From positions 80,351 to 144,350 of the forward strand of contig NZ_KN050796.1 in NCBI RefSeq assembly GCF_000745975.1: a stretch of 64,000 nucleotides of DNA, read 5' to 3'. This stretch comes from Desulfobacter vibrioformis DSM 8776. Its GTDB lineage: Bacteria; Desulfobacterota; Desulfobacteria; Desulfobacterales; Desulfobacteraceae. Positions 54,349 to 63,432 of the stretch are shown here, one piece after another. Every line of letters starts with the position of its first letter. Position 1 is the first letter of the stretch. The notes under the pieces were generated by a model that ran no database searches, was not told where the DNA came from, and was given only the letters and a program-made list of their open reading frames with translations. Both the position numbers and the translations under genes were made by a program.

Positions 54349-55853
54349 TTGCTCCCTATCTGCCCATGGTGGTGATAGATGTTCTCGGCTCGTTTACCAT
54401 GGTGGTACTTTCCCTCCTATGCTGCTACAAGGCCGGAATTTTAAGGGAAACCGACCGGGACAATGCGCTGTTTCTCTATCTTGTCTGGATCTCCACCGGA
54501 TTTATGATCTTTGCTGTATCACGCGCCTTTGGCCATATCCTGATGCAGTTTCTGATTTTAACTTCCCATACCGACACCTGGCAGATGATCGCGGCTTTTT
54601 CCGGCAGCGTCAACACGGTCTCGTTCATGCTGGTCAGCCTGATCACCCTGTTCTTCAACCAGAGCTGGAAGATGAACGAAAAGATTCTGAGGTCCCGGAA
54701 AAAACTGGAAGCGGCCCATGCCCAGCTTTTAAGTTTAAACCAGAACCTGGAGCAAAAGGTGGTGGAACGTACGGAGATGCTCACAAGTTCCGAGCACAAG
54801 GCCCGGCGTATCTTTGAATACTCCCTGGATACCATCCTGGTTACCGACGCCCATTTCAAAATCCAGGAGATCAATAACGCCGGCATCGTGCTCACAGGAT
54901 ACAAAAAAAAACAGATGCTGGAACAGAACATGGGACTGATGGATTTCATCGCCCACGCCCCGGACTGGAATTGTCTTTTGCAACAACTGAACACAAACGA
55001 ATATGTCCTCAACGAAGAGTGCGATATTTTAAACGCCGATAACATCAATATCCGGGTACTGATCAGCGGCGGCGTTGATTACGGGGCGTTTGGCTGCGCC
55101 AAAACCTTTCATTTCATCATCAAGGATATTAATGAAAAAAAACAGATGGAGCAGCAGATCGCCCAGGCCGACAAACTAGCGGCCCTGGGCGAGCTGTCCG
55201 CAGGTGTGGCCCATGAGATCAATAACCCGTTGGGTATCATCCTTGGCTACACCCAGCTGATGCTTAAACAGGCGTCTGAATTTGAAGAAGATCTTAAAAC
55301 CATTGAAAAACACGTAAAAAACTGCAAGGAAGTCGTCAGCAACCTGCTCTCCTTTTCACGGAAGGGCTCCAGGAAAATGGAAAACGTGGATATCCATAAC
55401 ATGCTCAACGGTGTCATCAATTTTCTAAGAAACCATTCTGATTTCAGAAAAGTTCAAATCCAGCTTAACCTGTGGGAAAATGAATGCCTCTGGGTGAAGG
55501 GCAATGCCCAGGAACTGGCCCAGGTGGTTTTAAACCTGATGATTAACGCCTGCCACGCCATTCAGGATAACCCCGCCGGGTTCATAGAACTTGCCACCCA
55601 AAAAGAGAATGCCCATATACTCATTCATGTCAGGGATAACGGCACCGGCATCTCCAAACAGCATCTGCCCCGGATTTTTGATCCTTTTTTTACCACCAAG
55701 CCCGTGGGGCAGGGCACAGGGTTAGGCCTTTCTGTGGGATACGGCATTATCCGCAACCACCAGGGAGATATCCTGGCCGCAAACCGGAACAGCCCGGGTG
55801 CGCAGTTCACCATCCGGCTGCCCCTTGTGAACACCAACAGCAATGAGGAGTAA
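54345..55853 (+). CDS. PAS-domain sensor histidine kinase
   Basis: 502 residues from GTG. Three membrane helices (~5-105), a coiled segment (~110-145), a PAS domain (~150-260, RRIFEYSLDTILVTDAHFKI), HisKA with the phospho-His in GVAHEINNPLGIILGYTQ (~288) and HATPase motifs (NLMINACHAI, DNGTGISKQH, GQGTGLGLSVGYGI). It autophosphorylates and passes the phosphate to the NtrC-type regulator encoded 3 nt downstream. The signal is likely read by its membrane part together with the 158-residue protein upstream. Confidence 0.93.
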   Translation: MIAPYLPMVVIDVLGSFTMVVLSLLCCYKAGILRETDRDNALFLYLVWISTGFMIFAVSRAFGHILMQFLILTSHTDTWQMIAAFSGSVNTVSFMLVSLITLFFNQSWKMNEKILRSRKKLEAAHAQLLSLNQNLEQKVVERTEMLTSSEHKARRIFEYSLDTILVTDAHFKIQEINNAGIVLTGYKKKQMLEQNMGLMDFIAHAPDWNCLLQQLNTNEYVLNEECDILNADNINIRVLISGGVDYGAFGCAKTFHFIIKDINEKKQMEQQIAQADKLAALGELSAGVAHEINNPLGIILGYTQLMLKQASEFEEDLKTIEKHVKNCKEVVSNLLSFSRKGSRKMENVDIHNMLNGVINFLRNHSDFRKVQIQLNLWENECLWVKGNAQELAQVVLNLMINACHAIQDNPAGFIELATQKENAHILIHVRDNGTGISKQHLPRIFDPFFTTKPVGQGTGLGLSVGYGIIRNHQGDILAANRNSPGAQFTIRLPLVNTNSNEE

Positions 55854-55856
55854 ACG

Positions 55857-57266
55857 ATGAGGCCCAATATTCTTGTGGTGGATGATGAAAAGGACATGAC
55901 CCGCCTTCTCCAGCGCACCCTTGAACCGGAACTGAACTGCCGGGTGACAATGGCTTTTTCCGGTGAAATGGCCCTGAATATTCTTGAATTGGCTGATACA
56001 GCCTTTGATATTGTCATCAGTGACATCCGCATGCCCGGAATGGATGGGTTTGATCTTCTGGAACAATTGAAACAAAGATATCCGGATCTCACTGTGGTCA
56101 TGCTCACCGCTTACGGCAATATTGAATCTGCTGTGGCAGCGATTAAAAAAGGCGCGTATGATTTCATTGCCAAGCCCTTTGAGCAGGATGAAATCATCTT
56201 TAAAATTCAAAAAGCTTTGGAGCGCAGCCGGCTTATATCCGAAAACCGCCGCCTCCAGAAAGCCTGCCAGGCCGACTCCCTGCCCTTGATCGGGCAAAGC
56301 CCTGCCATGCAGAAGGTGTTTGAGAAAATCGCGCTGGTCGCAGATTCGGATGTCACGGTCCTGATCACCGGCGAATCCGGAACGGGCAAGGACCTGACCG
56401 CAAGATCCATTCATGCCCTGAGCCCCAGAAAAAACAAACCGTATATCCCGGTCAACTGTCCCACCATCCCCGAGCACATCCTTGAAAGTGAATTGTTCGG
56501 GTATAAAAAAGGGGCGTTCACCAATGCCTACCGGGACAGAACAGGGCTTTTCCAGGAGGCTGATCACGGCACCATTTTCCTGGATGAAATCGGCGATGTC
56601 GGTTCCACCATCCAGACCAAGCTTTTAAGGGTGATCCAGGAAAAGGAGGTCAAGCCTTTGGGCGACACCCGGGTGGACCATGTGGATGTCAGGATCATCG
56701 CCTCCACCAATCAGGATCTGCAGCAGAAAATCAGGGACAAAGAGTTCAGGGAAGACTTTTTCTACCGGCTTTCGGTGATCACCATTGAATTGCCGCCGTT
56801 AAGGGACCGGGTTACGGATATCCCGCTGTTGTGTGATCACCTTCTGGCCAAAAACTGTGAAAAATTGAACAAGCCGGCCAGACATTTGTCTGAAAATGTT
56901 GTGGATCTCTTCATGAAGCACCCTTGGCCGGGCAATGTCAGAGAGCTTGAAAATGTACTTGTCCAGGGTATTCTCTATGCAACCTCAGATACCATTTGCC
57001 TTGCTGATATTCCCATTGATAAAAAAAAGGCCAGTGACTGCGTGTGCATGAACTTTGATACGGATATGCGGCAACTGACCTATAAAGAGGCCAAGGAAAA
57101 CACCCTGACACAGTTTAACCATAACTACATCGGCGCCCTGCTCTCCATGACCGAAGGCAATATTACCCAGGCAGCCAGACGCTGCGCCATGGACCGCCAG
57201 GCCCTTCAGCAGATTATGAAACGGTATGGCATTGATCCTGAAAAGTTCCGGGTCAAGGCGTCCTGA
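55857..57266 (+). CDS. NtrC-family sigma-54-dependent response regulator
   Basis: 469 residues. Receiver domain (~1-120; Asp in DIVISDIRMPGMDG, Lys in FIAKPFEQ), AAA+ domain (~143-380; Walker A GESGTGKD, Walker B IFLDEIGD) and a Fis-type HTH at the end (ITQAARRCAMDRQALQQIMK). The sigma-54 contact loop reads GAFTNA instead of GAFTGA, a change at the fifth position. It should activate the two sigma-54 promoters at 46.5 and 48.8 kb, which lie in the same cluster. It forms an operon with the kinase. Confidence 0.93.
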   Translation: MRPNILVVDDEKDMTRLLQRTLEPELNCRVTMAFSGEMALNILELADTAFDIVISDIRMPGMDGFDLLEQLKQRYPDLTVVMLTAYGNIESAVAAIKKGAYDFIAKPFEQDEIIFKIQKALERSRLISENRRLQKACQADSLPLIGQSPAMQKVFEKIALVADSDVTVLITGESGTGKDLTARSIHALSPRKNKPYIPVNCPTIPEHILESELFGYKKGAFTNAYRDRTGLFQEADHGTIFLDEIGDVGSTIQTKLLRVIQEKEVKPLGDTRVDHVDVRIIASTNQDLQQKIRDKEFREDFFYRLSVITIELPPLRDRVTDIPLLCDHLLAKNCEKLNKPARHLSENVVDLFMKHPWPGNVRELENVLVQGILYATSDTICLADIPIDKKKASDCVCMNFDTDMRQLTYKEAKENTLTQFNHNYIGALLSMTEGNITQAARRCAMDRQALQQIMKRYGIDPEKFRVKAS

Positions 57267-57312
57267 ACTTTCACTGTGCATTTTAATCTTAATTGTGAGC
57301 CGGTATTTACCC

Positions 57313-58368
57313 ATGAAAAAACAGCTCCCCCCCCCAGGCTTTAAAACCGTTCCCGTCCGGGACGCCTGCGGCATGACCCTTGCCCATGACATGACCGAAA
57401 TCATTCCCACCACGGCCAAGGGACCGGCCTTCAAACGGGGACACCGGGTCCAGGCCGAAGATATCTGCCGGCTCATGCGCATGGGGAAAAATAATCTCTA
57501 TGTGCTGAATCTCGATGAGACCCAGGTACATGAGGATGAGGCAGTGTTTGAACTTGCAGCGGCCCTGGCCGGACCGGGGGTTGAGTTTTCCGCCACACCC
57601 AGCGAAGGCAAGCTGGAGCTGTATGCGGCATATCCCGGGCTGTTCCGGGTGAATGTGGACGCATTGACACAATTCAACATGCTGGACGATGTCATGTGCG
57701 CCAGTATCCATACCCATGTTGCCGTGAAAAAGGGTGACAGCCTGGCAGCCACCCGAGCCATCCCCCTGGTCATTGACCGGGAAAAACTCGACCAGGCCAC
57801 GGCCTTTGCGAAATCAGCCTATCCCATTTTTTGCGTTTCAGTATTCAACCCGTTAAAAATTCGCCTGGCCATCATCGGCAATGAGGTGTATGACGGCCTG
57901 GTTCAGGACCGGTTCCAGGCGATTGTGGAGGAAAAAACCGCCCGGCTTGGGGCCCAGGTGCTTGAGGTGACGATCCTGCCCGATGACCGGGAGCGCATCA
58001 GCGCCCAAATCCGGGATTACATGGATAAGGAGACCGATCTGATCATCACCACCGGCGGCATGTCCGTGGACCCCGATGATGTCACCCGGGAATCTATTGA
58101 GGCGGCGGGTTTTGATGAAGTCCACTACTCAGCGGCGGTGCTGCCCGGGGCCATGTTCCTTCTGGGGTATAGCGATAGAACCACCATCATGGGGCTGCCG
58201 GCCTGCGGATTGTATCACCGCACCACCATATTTGACCTGATACTTCCCCGGGTCATGGCCGGAGAGCGTCCTGGAAAACGGGAACTGGCAAGCCTTTGTC
58301 ACGGCGGCTTGTGCCGGAACTGCCCCACCTGCCGGTTTCCCCACTGCTCTTTTGGAAAAAGCATCTGA
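57313..58368 (+). CDS. MoeA-like molybdopterin-binding protein
   Basis: 351 residues from the ATG at 57313; the frame is open 29 codons further up, into the regulator gene, but that part is not protein-like. Residues ~180-330 are a MoCF_biosynth/molybdopterin-binding fold (LAIIGNEVYDGLVQDR, LIITTGGMSVDPDDVTRESI, LPGAMFLLGY). The N-terminal part is MoeA/GepH-like but divergent. The C-terminus has a Cys/His cluster (CHGGLCRNCPTCRFPHCSFG) suited to a metal. It probably helps insert or tailor the molybdenum or tungsten cofactor for the enzyme of this cluster. Not a standard MoeA. Confidence 0.82.
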   Translation: MKKQLPPPGFKTVPVRDACGMTLAHDMTEIIPTTAKGPAFKRGHRVQAEDICRLMRMGKNNLYVLNLDETQVHEDEAVFELAAALAGPGVEFSATPSEGKLELYAAYPGLFRVNVDALTQFNMLDDVMCASIHTHVAVKKGDSLAATRAIPLVIDREKLDQATAFAKSAYPIFCVSVFNPLKIRLAIIGNEVYDGLVQDRFQAIVEEKTARLGAQVLEVTILPDDRERISAQIRDYMDKETDLIITTGGMSVDPDDVTRESIEAAGFDEVHYSAAVLPGAMFLLGYSDRTTIMGLPACGLYHRTTIFDLILPRVMAGERPGKRELASLCHGGLCRNCPTCRFPHCSFGKSI

Positions 58369-58570
58369 TCCTGACCAGGGCTGCCAAAGGTCATACACTT
58401 ACAAGGACAAGGATTCGTTATTAATCCAGGAATCCGGGCTGTCCAGCCCATGAAGGCTGGCTCCCGGGCGGTTGACAGGATCCAGCCCGGGAGGAGGTTT
58501 CATTTTCCGTTGAATGATGAACCAGGCAGAGCAAGGTTCGAATCAATGTTGGGGTAATTTTTTAATGTGC
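58369..58570. other. Structured intergenic region between convergent genes
   Basis: Competing GC-rich stems occur: CTCCCGGGC (58461-58469) with GCCCGGGAG (58495-58503), CCGGGCT (58434-58440) with AGCCCGG (58494-58500), and CCAGCC (58443-58448) with GGCTGG (58455-58460). It probably serves termination for the MoeA-like and DUF4198-like genes. No gene is seen. Confidence 0.5.
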
Positions 58571-59467
58571 CTAAGGCCTTGCCGTAAATGATACAGTGGC
58601 CCCGTAGTAAACGGACTGACACTTTTGGGCCAGCTCTTTGAGTTCATTATTTTTTGTAACCACATTCTTTACAGTGACCGAGGCTGTCCAGGCACCGGGG
58701 GTGGGCACCCGGATCTGGGCCTTGCCGCCCATGATATATGCCGTGAGCATGTATTTATCCGGACCGCCAAAGGTATTGGAGGTCATGTGCAGGTAGTTCA
58801 TGCCCTGCATATCGCAGGTCAAAGGTTTCCCCTTGAGTGTGACCGTAAATTTGACCAGGTCGCCTGCCTTGACATTACTCATGTCGGTGTCAGGCATGAT
58901 TTCAAGATCATATCCCAGGGGTTTGGGCTGGGTCCATTTCTCAATGCCGAAATAGGACTTGGCCACGGCCTTGTACCGGGTGCTGAAATCAAAGGATTTT
59001 GCCCCTTTTATTTCATCCATGGGTTTGGTAGTCATCTTGTGTTTGCCGCTGGCATCCACATATCCTGTAAAATAGGTGGCTTTGGATTCGGCTGCCACCT
59101 GGTAGGTGCCGGGCATGGTTTTATCCGTCATTGAAATTTTGCGTAGGCCCAGATCGCCTTGTACAATGCCCATCCCGGTCTTGGATGCAGTGACTGCTTC
59201 GTGTTTAATAACAGGAAGGGGAATCGGTGAAATGGAATTATCCGGTCCGATAAGGCTGTATTTCTCAATCTCAATGTTACCGGATTCAGAGGAGAGCAAA
59301 TCATCCAGGGGAATGGCATGTCCCCATCCAAGAATGGCGATGACATGTCCCGGGGGATGGGTAAAGGATTCGTTGATATTGACCCACAGTGAGTGCGCAT
59401 AGGTGGTACCTGCGCAAAATGCGGTCAGGGCAAGGGCTAAACCAGTGGTTTTCAATTTTCGTAACAT
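58571..59467 (-). CDS. Secreted DUF4198-like protein
   Basis: 298 residues from the ATG at 59467 (AAGGAG 7 nt upstream). A clear signal peptide (KTTGLALALTAFCAGTTYAH) precedes a beta-rich protein with HSLWVNINESFTHPPGHV at the mature start, a pattern of DUF4198 proteins. These are periplasmic and sometimes linked to nickel or cobalt uptake. His residues near the mature N-terminus may bind metal. It is the last gene of the envelope run whose other members are a small secreted protein, an RND/MMPL transporter, a beta-barrel and a LolA-like protein. Confidence 0.75.
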   Translation of the reverse strand: MLRKLKTTGLALALTAFCAGTTYAHSLWVNINESFTHPPGHVIAILGWGHAIPLDDLLSSESGNIEIEKYSLIGPDNSISPIPLPVIKHEAVTASKTGMGIVQGDLGLRKISMTDKTMPGTYQVAAESKATYFTGYVDASGKHKMTTKPMDEIKGAKSFDFSTRYKAVAKSYFGIEKWTQPKPLGYDLEIMPDTDMSNVKAGDLVKFTVTLKGKPLTCDMQGMNYLHMTSNTFGGPDKYMLTAYIMGGKAQIRVPTPGAWTASVTVKNVVTKNNELKELAQKCQSVYYGATVSFTARP

Positions 59468-59489
59468 GTGATTTCTCCTTTTTGGGTTA

Positions 59490-59822
59490 TTATTCTTTTT
59501 TTTCAGACCCCATGGGTCCGTCTTCACGTACGGTATGTCCCGGGCCGCCATCCAGAAATACGGTATAAGGCTGGTCCGGGATGGTAAATTCGGCTTCCCC
59601 GTTTTCATCCAGTTTGATTTTTAAAATCTGTTTTTCATTATTATCCAGCAGATACAGGGGCAGGTTTGCAGCGGTGGCCCCAGTGGAAAACATGCCTTCC
59701 ACTGCCACGGTGCCGTCCCCGTTGTCTGTCAGATTCATGAAAAGGCTGTGGCCAAAGGACGGGCCTGTGACAAGCAGAAGAGCAATGAATCCTGCAAGCA
59801 GGGTGGATATGTGTTTCTTCAT
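59490..59822 (-). CDS. Small secreted protein of unknown function
   Basis: 110 residues with a signal peptide (HISTLLAGFIALLLVTGPSFG). The mature part begins GHSLFMNLTDNGDGTVAVEG, like the start of the DUF4198-like protein next door, followed by a carboxypeptidase-regulatory-like beta fold (LDENGEAEFTIPDQPYTVFL). It may be a shortened relative of the neighbour. Its ATG overlaps the transporter stop by 4 nt (ATGA), so the two are coupled. Function is unknown. Confidence 0.75.
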   Translation of the reverse strand: MKKHISTLLAGFIALLLVTGPSFGHSLFMNLTDNGDGTVAVEGMFSTGATAANLPLYLLDNNEKQILKIKLDENGEAEFTIPDQPYTVFLDGGPGHTVREDGPMGSEKKE

Positions 59823-62209
59823 TGGGTTGCCTCCTTGTTTAAATGGTGTTGGATCTGTGTGCCATGACTGGGCATTGTTTCCGGACCAAAGGCCTTCAGG
59901 GCCCGGAGCAGAACCGGGGTGACAAAATAATCGGACAGCAGGGCTGTCATGAGGCCTGTCCCGGTTAAAATACCCATAAAAAACAACACTTTGGCAGGTG
60001 AGCTTAAGTAGACACTGAAGTTGGCAGCCAGTATCAGGGAGGTGAATAAAAGCGGAATACCGATGGAGCTGAACGTATGGCGGATGGCGTAAGCATACTC
60101 ACGCTTCTGTTCAAAGGCCAGTTTGGCATGGTTGATAAAATGGATGGTGTCGTCCACGGCAAGCCCTAACAGCATGGGCATAATAGTGATGGTCATCATG
60201 TCCAGGGGCACCCGCAACCACCCCATGAGTCCGCCTACGGCCAGGGCCGGGGTGATGTTGGGAATCATGGCGATCAAGCCGATTTTAAGGCTGCCGAAAA
60301 CCAGGACCATCAGTCCTGTAATCACGCAGATGGCAATGAGAAACGAAGTGAGCTGGCCCTTGGATACAATATCCTGCATCACCGTGAATTGAGCTACGGA
60401 GCCGGCCAGGGTCACGGTTGCCCCCGGGAAAAGCGCGTGGGCTTTATCGGTGATTTGATGAAGTTCCCGGTATGCCTCAACAGTGTTATAGTCCTTAATA
60501 TCCACAGTCATGCGCAGGCGCCGGTATTCGTAATCAATCCATTTTTCCGCTTCCCGGCCCCCGGCATTTTCGTAAAGGAGCATGATCTGGGCCACCATTT
60601 CCCGGGTGTCGGGAATAGCGAAAAATTGAGGGTCACCATTGTGAAGCACCTGGTTCATATCCTTGATGATTTCGGTGATGGACGAGATCTTTTTAGTCAA
60701 AGGAAAGCCCAAGGCCTCCTGTTCCAGCAGATTCAGCTTTTTTAAATTCGAAGGTTCCCGGGCCATGTTTCCGTCGGGAAATTCCACCACCAGGTTGTAA
60801 GAATAAAGCCCGCCCAAAGGAGAACTGCCCACCTGATCCAGGCGGTTGACGTAGGGCACCTTAAGCCCCATATTCTTGCGGATATCAAAGTTGACCTCAA
60901 AATATCGCATCCCTGCCACAGCCGTCAGGATCGCCAGGAAAAATATAATCATGATGGGAACCGGCCGTGCCAGAACCAGGTTGGCAAGTTTTGCCATCAG
61001 GCTCTCCAGCAGGGCATTGGAGTGCAATCGGATCTGTTTTACCTCCTGATCCTTTCCAAAAGAGAGCAGGGCCGGGATCATGATGACCACCATGAGAAAA
61101 ACGATGGAGACCAATAGAGAGGTTGATGACCCAATCCAACGCACGGGTTTGACATCCACAAAGTGAAAGGAGCAAAGTGCCCCCACCGTGGTCAGGGCCG
61201 TGAACAAAATGGGCCACCCCGTCTCTTTGACGGCCATGCAGACCGATTCTTTTCTTTTTCCGGTGTTAAGAAAATATCGTTGGAAAAATGAAAAAATATG
61301 GATGGAGTACCCTATGGACACAGCAATGCCAAGATACAGCGGCACCATGATCATGGCAACGTCAATGGGCTTGCCGATCCAGCCCAGGATGCCGAAGGTC
61401 AGGATCACGGATCCGGCAGTGACAATAACCGTCATGGTGATGCCCTTGATGGAACGCAGTGCCAGAGACAGAACAACCAGGGAAACGATCAGGGATAACC
61501 CCATGGTCCGGGACATCTCTTTTTTAAAGAATGCTGTTTTGTCATGGGCGATGATGGGCATACCCGATGATTTTGGACTTAAGGACCCATACTTGTCCTG
61601 GCGGATGATGGTGGCGGCCACTTTTCCCACCACCATCTCAGCGGATTTGTTGTCCTTGCTTCGCCAGCCTTCGGGGTAAGGGGTCAGTCTTAAAACAATC
61701 CATGAAAACCGGCTGTCTGCCGAGATCAATTTACCGTTGAGCAGTTGTTTAGCCAGGATCTGGTCCCGGATACCTGCAAGTGTTTCACTATCCCGGGGGA
61801 TCGGATCGGGCACCGGCGTAATAATTTCAATGCCCCCTTCATGGCCCAATGAAAATTCGCAGTCAGTGATGGACATGATGTCATCGGCAAAGGGTACTTG
61901 GGTTTTCAGCTCATTGCCCAGGGCCCGGATCAGGGCCAGGGTGTCCGGATCAAACATATGGTCAGATTCAACTAACACACCCACATAGTCGTTGTTGCCG
62001 AAAATTTCCTTAAACTCATCTTCAGCCATTTTCAGCTTTGAGCTGTCCAAGAGCCATTTATCCCAGCCCGCATCGGTTTGAATTCTTTTTAAACCGGCAG
62101 CCCCGAACACCAGGGCCAGAATAAACACAGCCACCACCACATAGCGCAGACGGATGATCCAACTGCCGAATTGTTCAAACATCTGATTGATTCTATTTAT
62201 GTTGATCAT
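59819..62209 (-). CDS. RND/MMPL-family membrane transporter
   Basis: 796 residues from the ATG at 62209 (GGGA 8 nt upstream); an ATG at 62221 overlaps the preceding stop and is an alternative. Twelve membrane helices are arranged as 1+5 and 1+5 around two large periplasmic domains. The HAE3/MMPL pattern is seen in PLYLGIAVSIGYSIHIFSFF and MLLGLAVDDTIHFINHAKL, the latter with paired Asp in helix 10. Such pumps move lipids, hopanoids or other hydrophobic molecules across or out of the inner membrane. A LolA-like protein and a beta-barrel in the same run suggest lipid transfer to the outer membrane. Confidence 0.9.
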   Translation of the reverse strand: MININRINQMFEQFGSWIIRLRYVVVAVFILALVFGAAGLKRIQTDAGWDKWLLDSSKLKMAEDEFKEIFGNNDYVGVLVESDHMFDPDTLALIRALGNELKTQVPFADDIMSITDCEFSLGHEGGIEIITPVPDPIPRDSETLAGIRDQILAKQLLNGKLISADSRFSWIVLRLTPYPEGWRSKDNKSAEMVVGKVAATIIRQDKYGSLSPKSSGMPIIAHDKTAFFKKEMSRTMGLSLIVSLVVLSLALRSIKGITMTVIVTAGSVILTFGILGWIGKPIDVAMIMVPLYLGIAVSIGYSIHIFSFFQRYFLNTGKRKESVCMAVKETGWPILFTALTTVGALCSFHFVDVKPVRWIGSSTSLLVSIVFLMVVIMIPALLSFGKDQEVKQIRLHSNALLESLMAKLANLVLARPVPIMIIFFLAILTAVAGMRYFEVNFDIRKNMGLKVPYVNRLDQVGSSPLGGLYSYNLVVEFPDGNMAREPSNLKKLNLLEQEALGFPLTKKISSITEIIKDMNQVLHNGDPQFFAIPDTREMVAQIMLLYENAGGREAEKWIDYEYRRLRMTVDIKDYNTVEAYRELHQITDKAHALFPGATVTLAGSVAQFTVMQDIVSKGQLTSFLIAICVITGLMVLVFGSLKIGLIAMIPNITPALAVGGLMGWLRVPLDMMTITIMPMLLGLAVDDTIHFINHAKLAFEQKREYAYAIRHTFSSIGIPLLFTSLILAANFSVYLSSPAKVLFFMGILTGTGLMTALLSDYFVTPVLLRALKAFGPETMPSHGTQIQHHLNKEATQ

Positions 62210-62220
62210 GATGTATCCCA

Positions 62221-63432
62221 TTAAAAATGGTATTTTATCTTTGTCCAGACCTGGGTATTGTCTTTATACCGGCCATAGGAACCTGTCCGGTCCCCGGCAA
62301 AGATGTCGGTTCCCAGAAAAACTTCCAGGTTGTCGATGAACTGGTATTCCGCTGTCAGCCGGACCAGGCGGTCCTTTACGTCAATATCCATATATCCGAG
62401 AGCCGACAGGGTCAGTTTTTCCCTGAACAGATCTTTTGAGATATTGAATGTCACTGTCTTGGCACACCCGCTTTCGATAAGGCCGGAACCGGAATTCAGA
62501 ATATGGTCCTGGGTATACTGGCAGGACAGGGTCCAGTCGTTTCCGGGATACCAGTCCAGGCCGGTGAGCCATTTGATCCGGTCTTTTTGTGCTGTAAAAT
62601 AATCGCTGCCATATCCCTGGACCAGGCTGCCCGCAAAATAGGCTGCTTCAGCCCTATAAACAAATTCTCCCAAGGGTTTTGAAAACTCAGCGCCCAGAAT
62701 ATGAACCCGGTCGTACACCGGTTCCAGGGCCGTACCCAATTGCTTGTAACAGGGAAAGTCATTCCAGGTGTAAAAATAGGAAAAGGCCAGGTCCATGCCG
62801 GACAGGTACAGGGTATACCGCAATGCCAGTTCACTGTCCTTAAGGGGATCGTCGGGTTCATTGTCCGGCAGCACCGTGTTGTTCCCATAACCGCCCAGGT
62901 ACCAGGGGCTGTCCTTGGAGGGCTGTTCCCCGGACTTATAAACCGGAATCCACAACAATTGAAGATCCCCCCACCCGGACCCATACTTGAGATTCAGGGC
63001 GTCCACGGCCATGCGCATTTCATCAAAATCCCGGGTGATGGTCTCGGCGTAATCCAGGGGCGATACATTGTCCACAATCCGGATGCCGTCTGCCTGGCCC
63101 CAAATGATGATCTGGCGGCCGGCCCGGATGGTTACGCTGCCCAGGGCATAATCCAGGTATCCTTCGTGCAGGCTGACCCCGGACTCATCTTCCAGAAGGT
63201 GGTTGGCAGACAGATTCACAGCCCCAAAGCCTGTAAAATTCCCCTGGCAGGCTGTCAGTTCCAGCCGGGCCAGGGTTTCGGAGGCAAGAATATCATTTGG
63301 CGATTTGACCTGGGCATTGTGCCGGGTTTCCAGAAAACCGGAAAACTCCGTGTCCATGGCCATCAGGGGAGCCGGTAAAACCTGCATAAGCAGCACGGCC
63401 AGGCTGAAAATAGCCGTAAAAATTAAGTTCAC
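62221..63432 (-). CDS. Outer-membrane beta-barrel protein (DUF1302-like)
   Basis: 403 residues from a GTG that overlaps the LolA-like stop by 4 nt. A signal peptide (LIFTAIFSLAVLLMQVLPAP) is followed by alternating amphipathic strands rich in Tyr/Trp and a C-terminal strand ending WTKIKYHF with a terminal Phe, the barrel-insertion signal. The segment TIRAGRQIIIWGQADGIRIV is characteristic of DUF1302-type barrels. Its stop overlaps or abuts the RND transporter start. It likely provides the outer-membrane part of the same system. Confidence 0.85.
   Translation of the reverse strand: MNLIFTAIFSLAVLLMQVLPAPLMAMDTEFSGFLETRHNAQVKSPNDILASETLARLELTACQGNFTGFGAVNLSANHLLEDESGVSLHEGYLDYALGSVTIRAGRQIIIWGQADGIRIVDNVSPLDYAETITRDFDEMRMAVDALNLKYGSGWGDLQLLWIPVYKSGEQPSKDSPWYLGGYGNNTVLPDNEPDDPLKDSELALRYTLYLSGMDLAFSYFYTWNDFPCYKQLGTALEPVYDRVHILGAEFSKPLGEFVYRAEAAYFAGSLVQGYGSDYFTAQKDRIKWLTGLDWYPGNDWTLSCQYTQDHILNSGSGLIESGCAKTVTFNISKDLFREKLTLSALGYMDIDVKDRLVRLTAEYQFIDNLEVFLGTDIFAGDRTGSYGRYKDNTQVWTKIKYHF

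Noticed and set aside
58520-58560. A tRNA-like T-arm sequence (GGTTCGAATC)
   Set aside because: No acceptor stem, D-arm or anticodon arm can be drawn around it.
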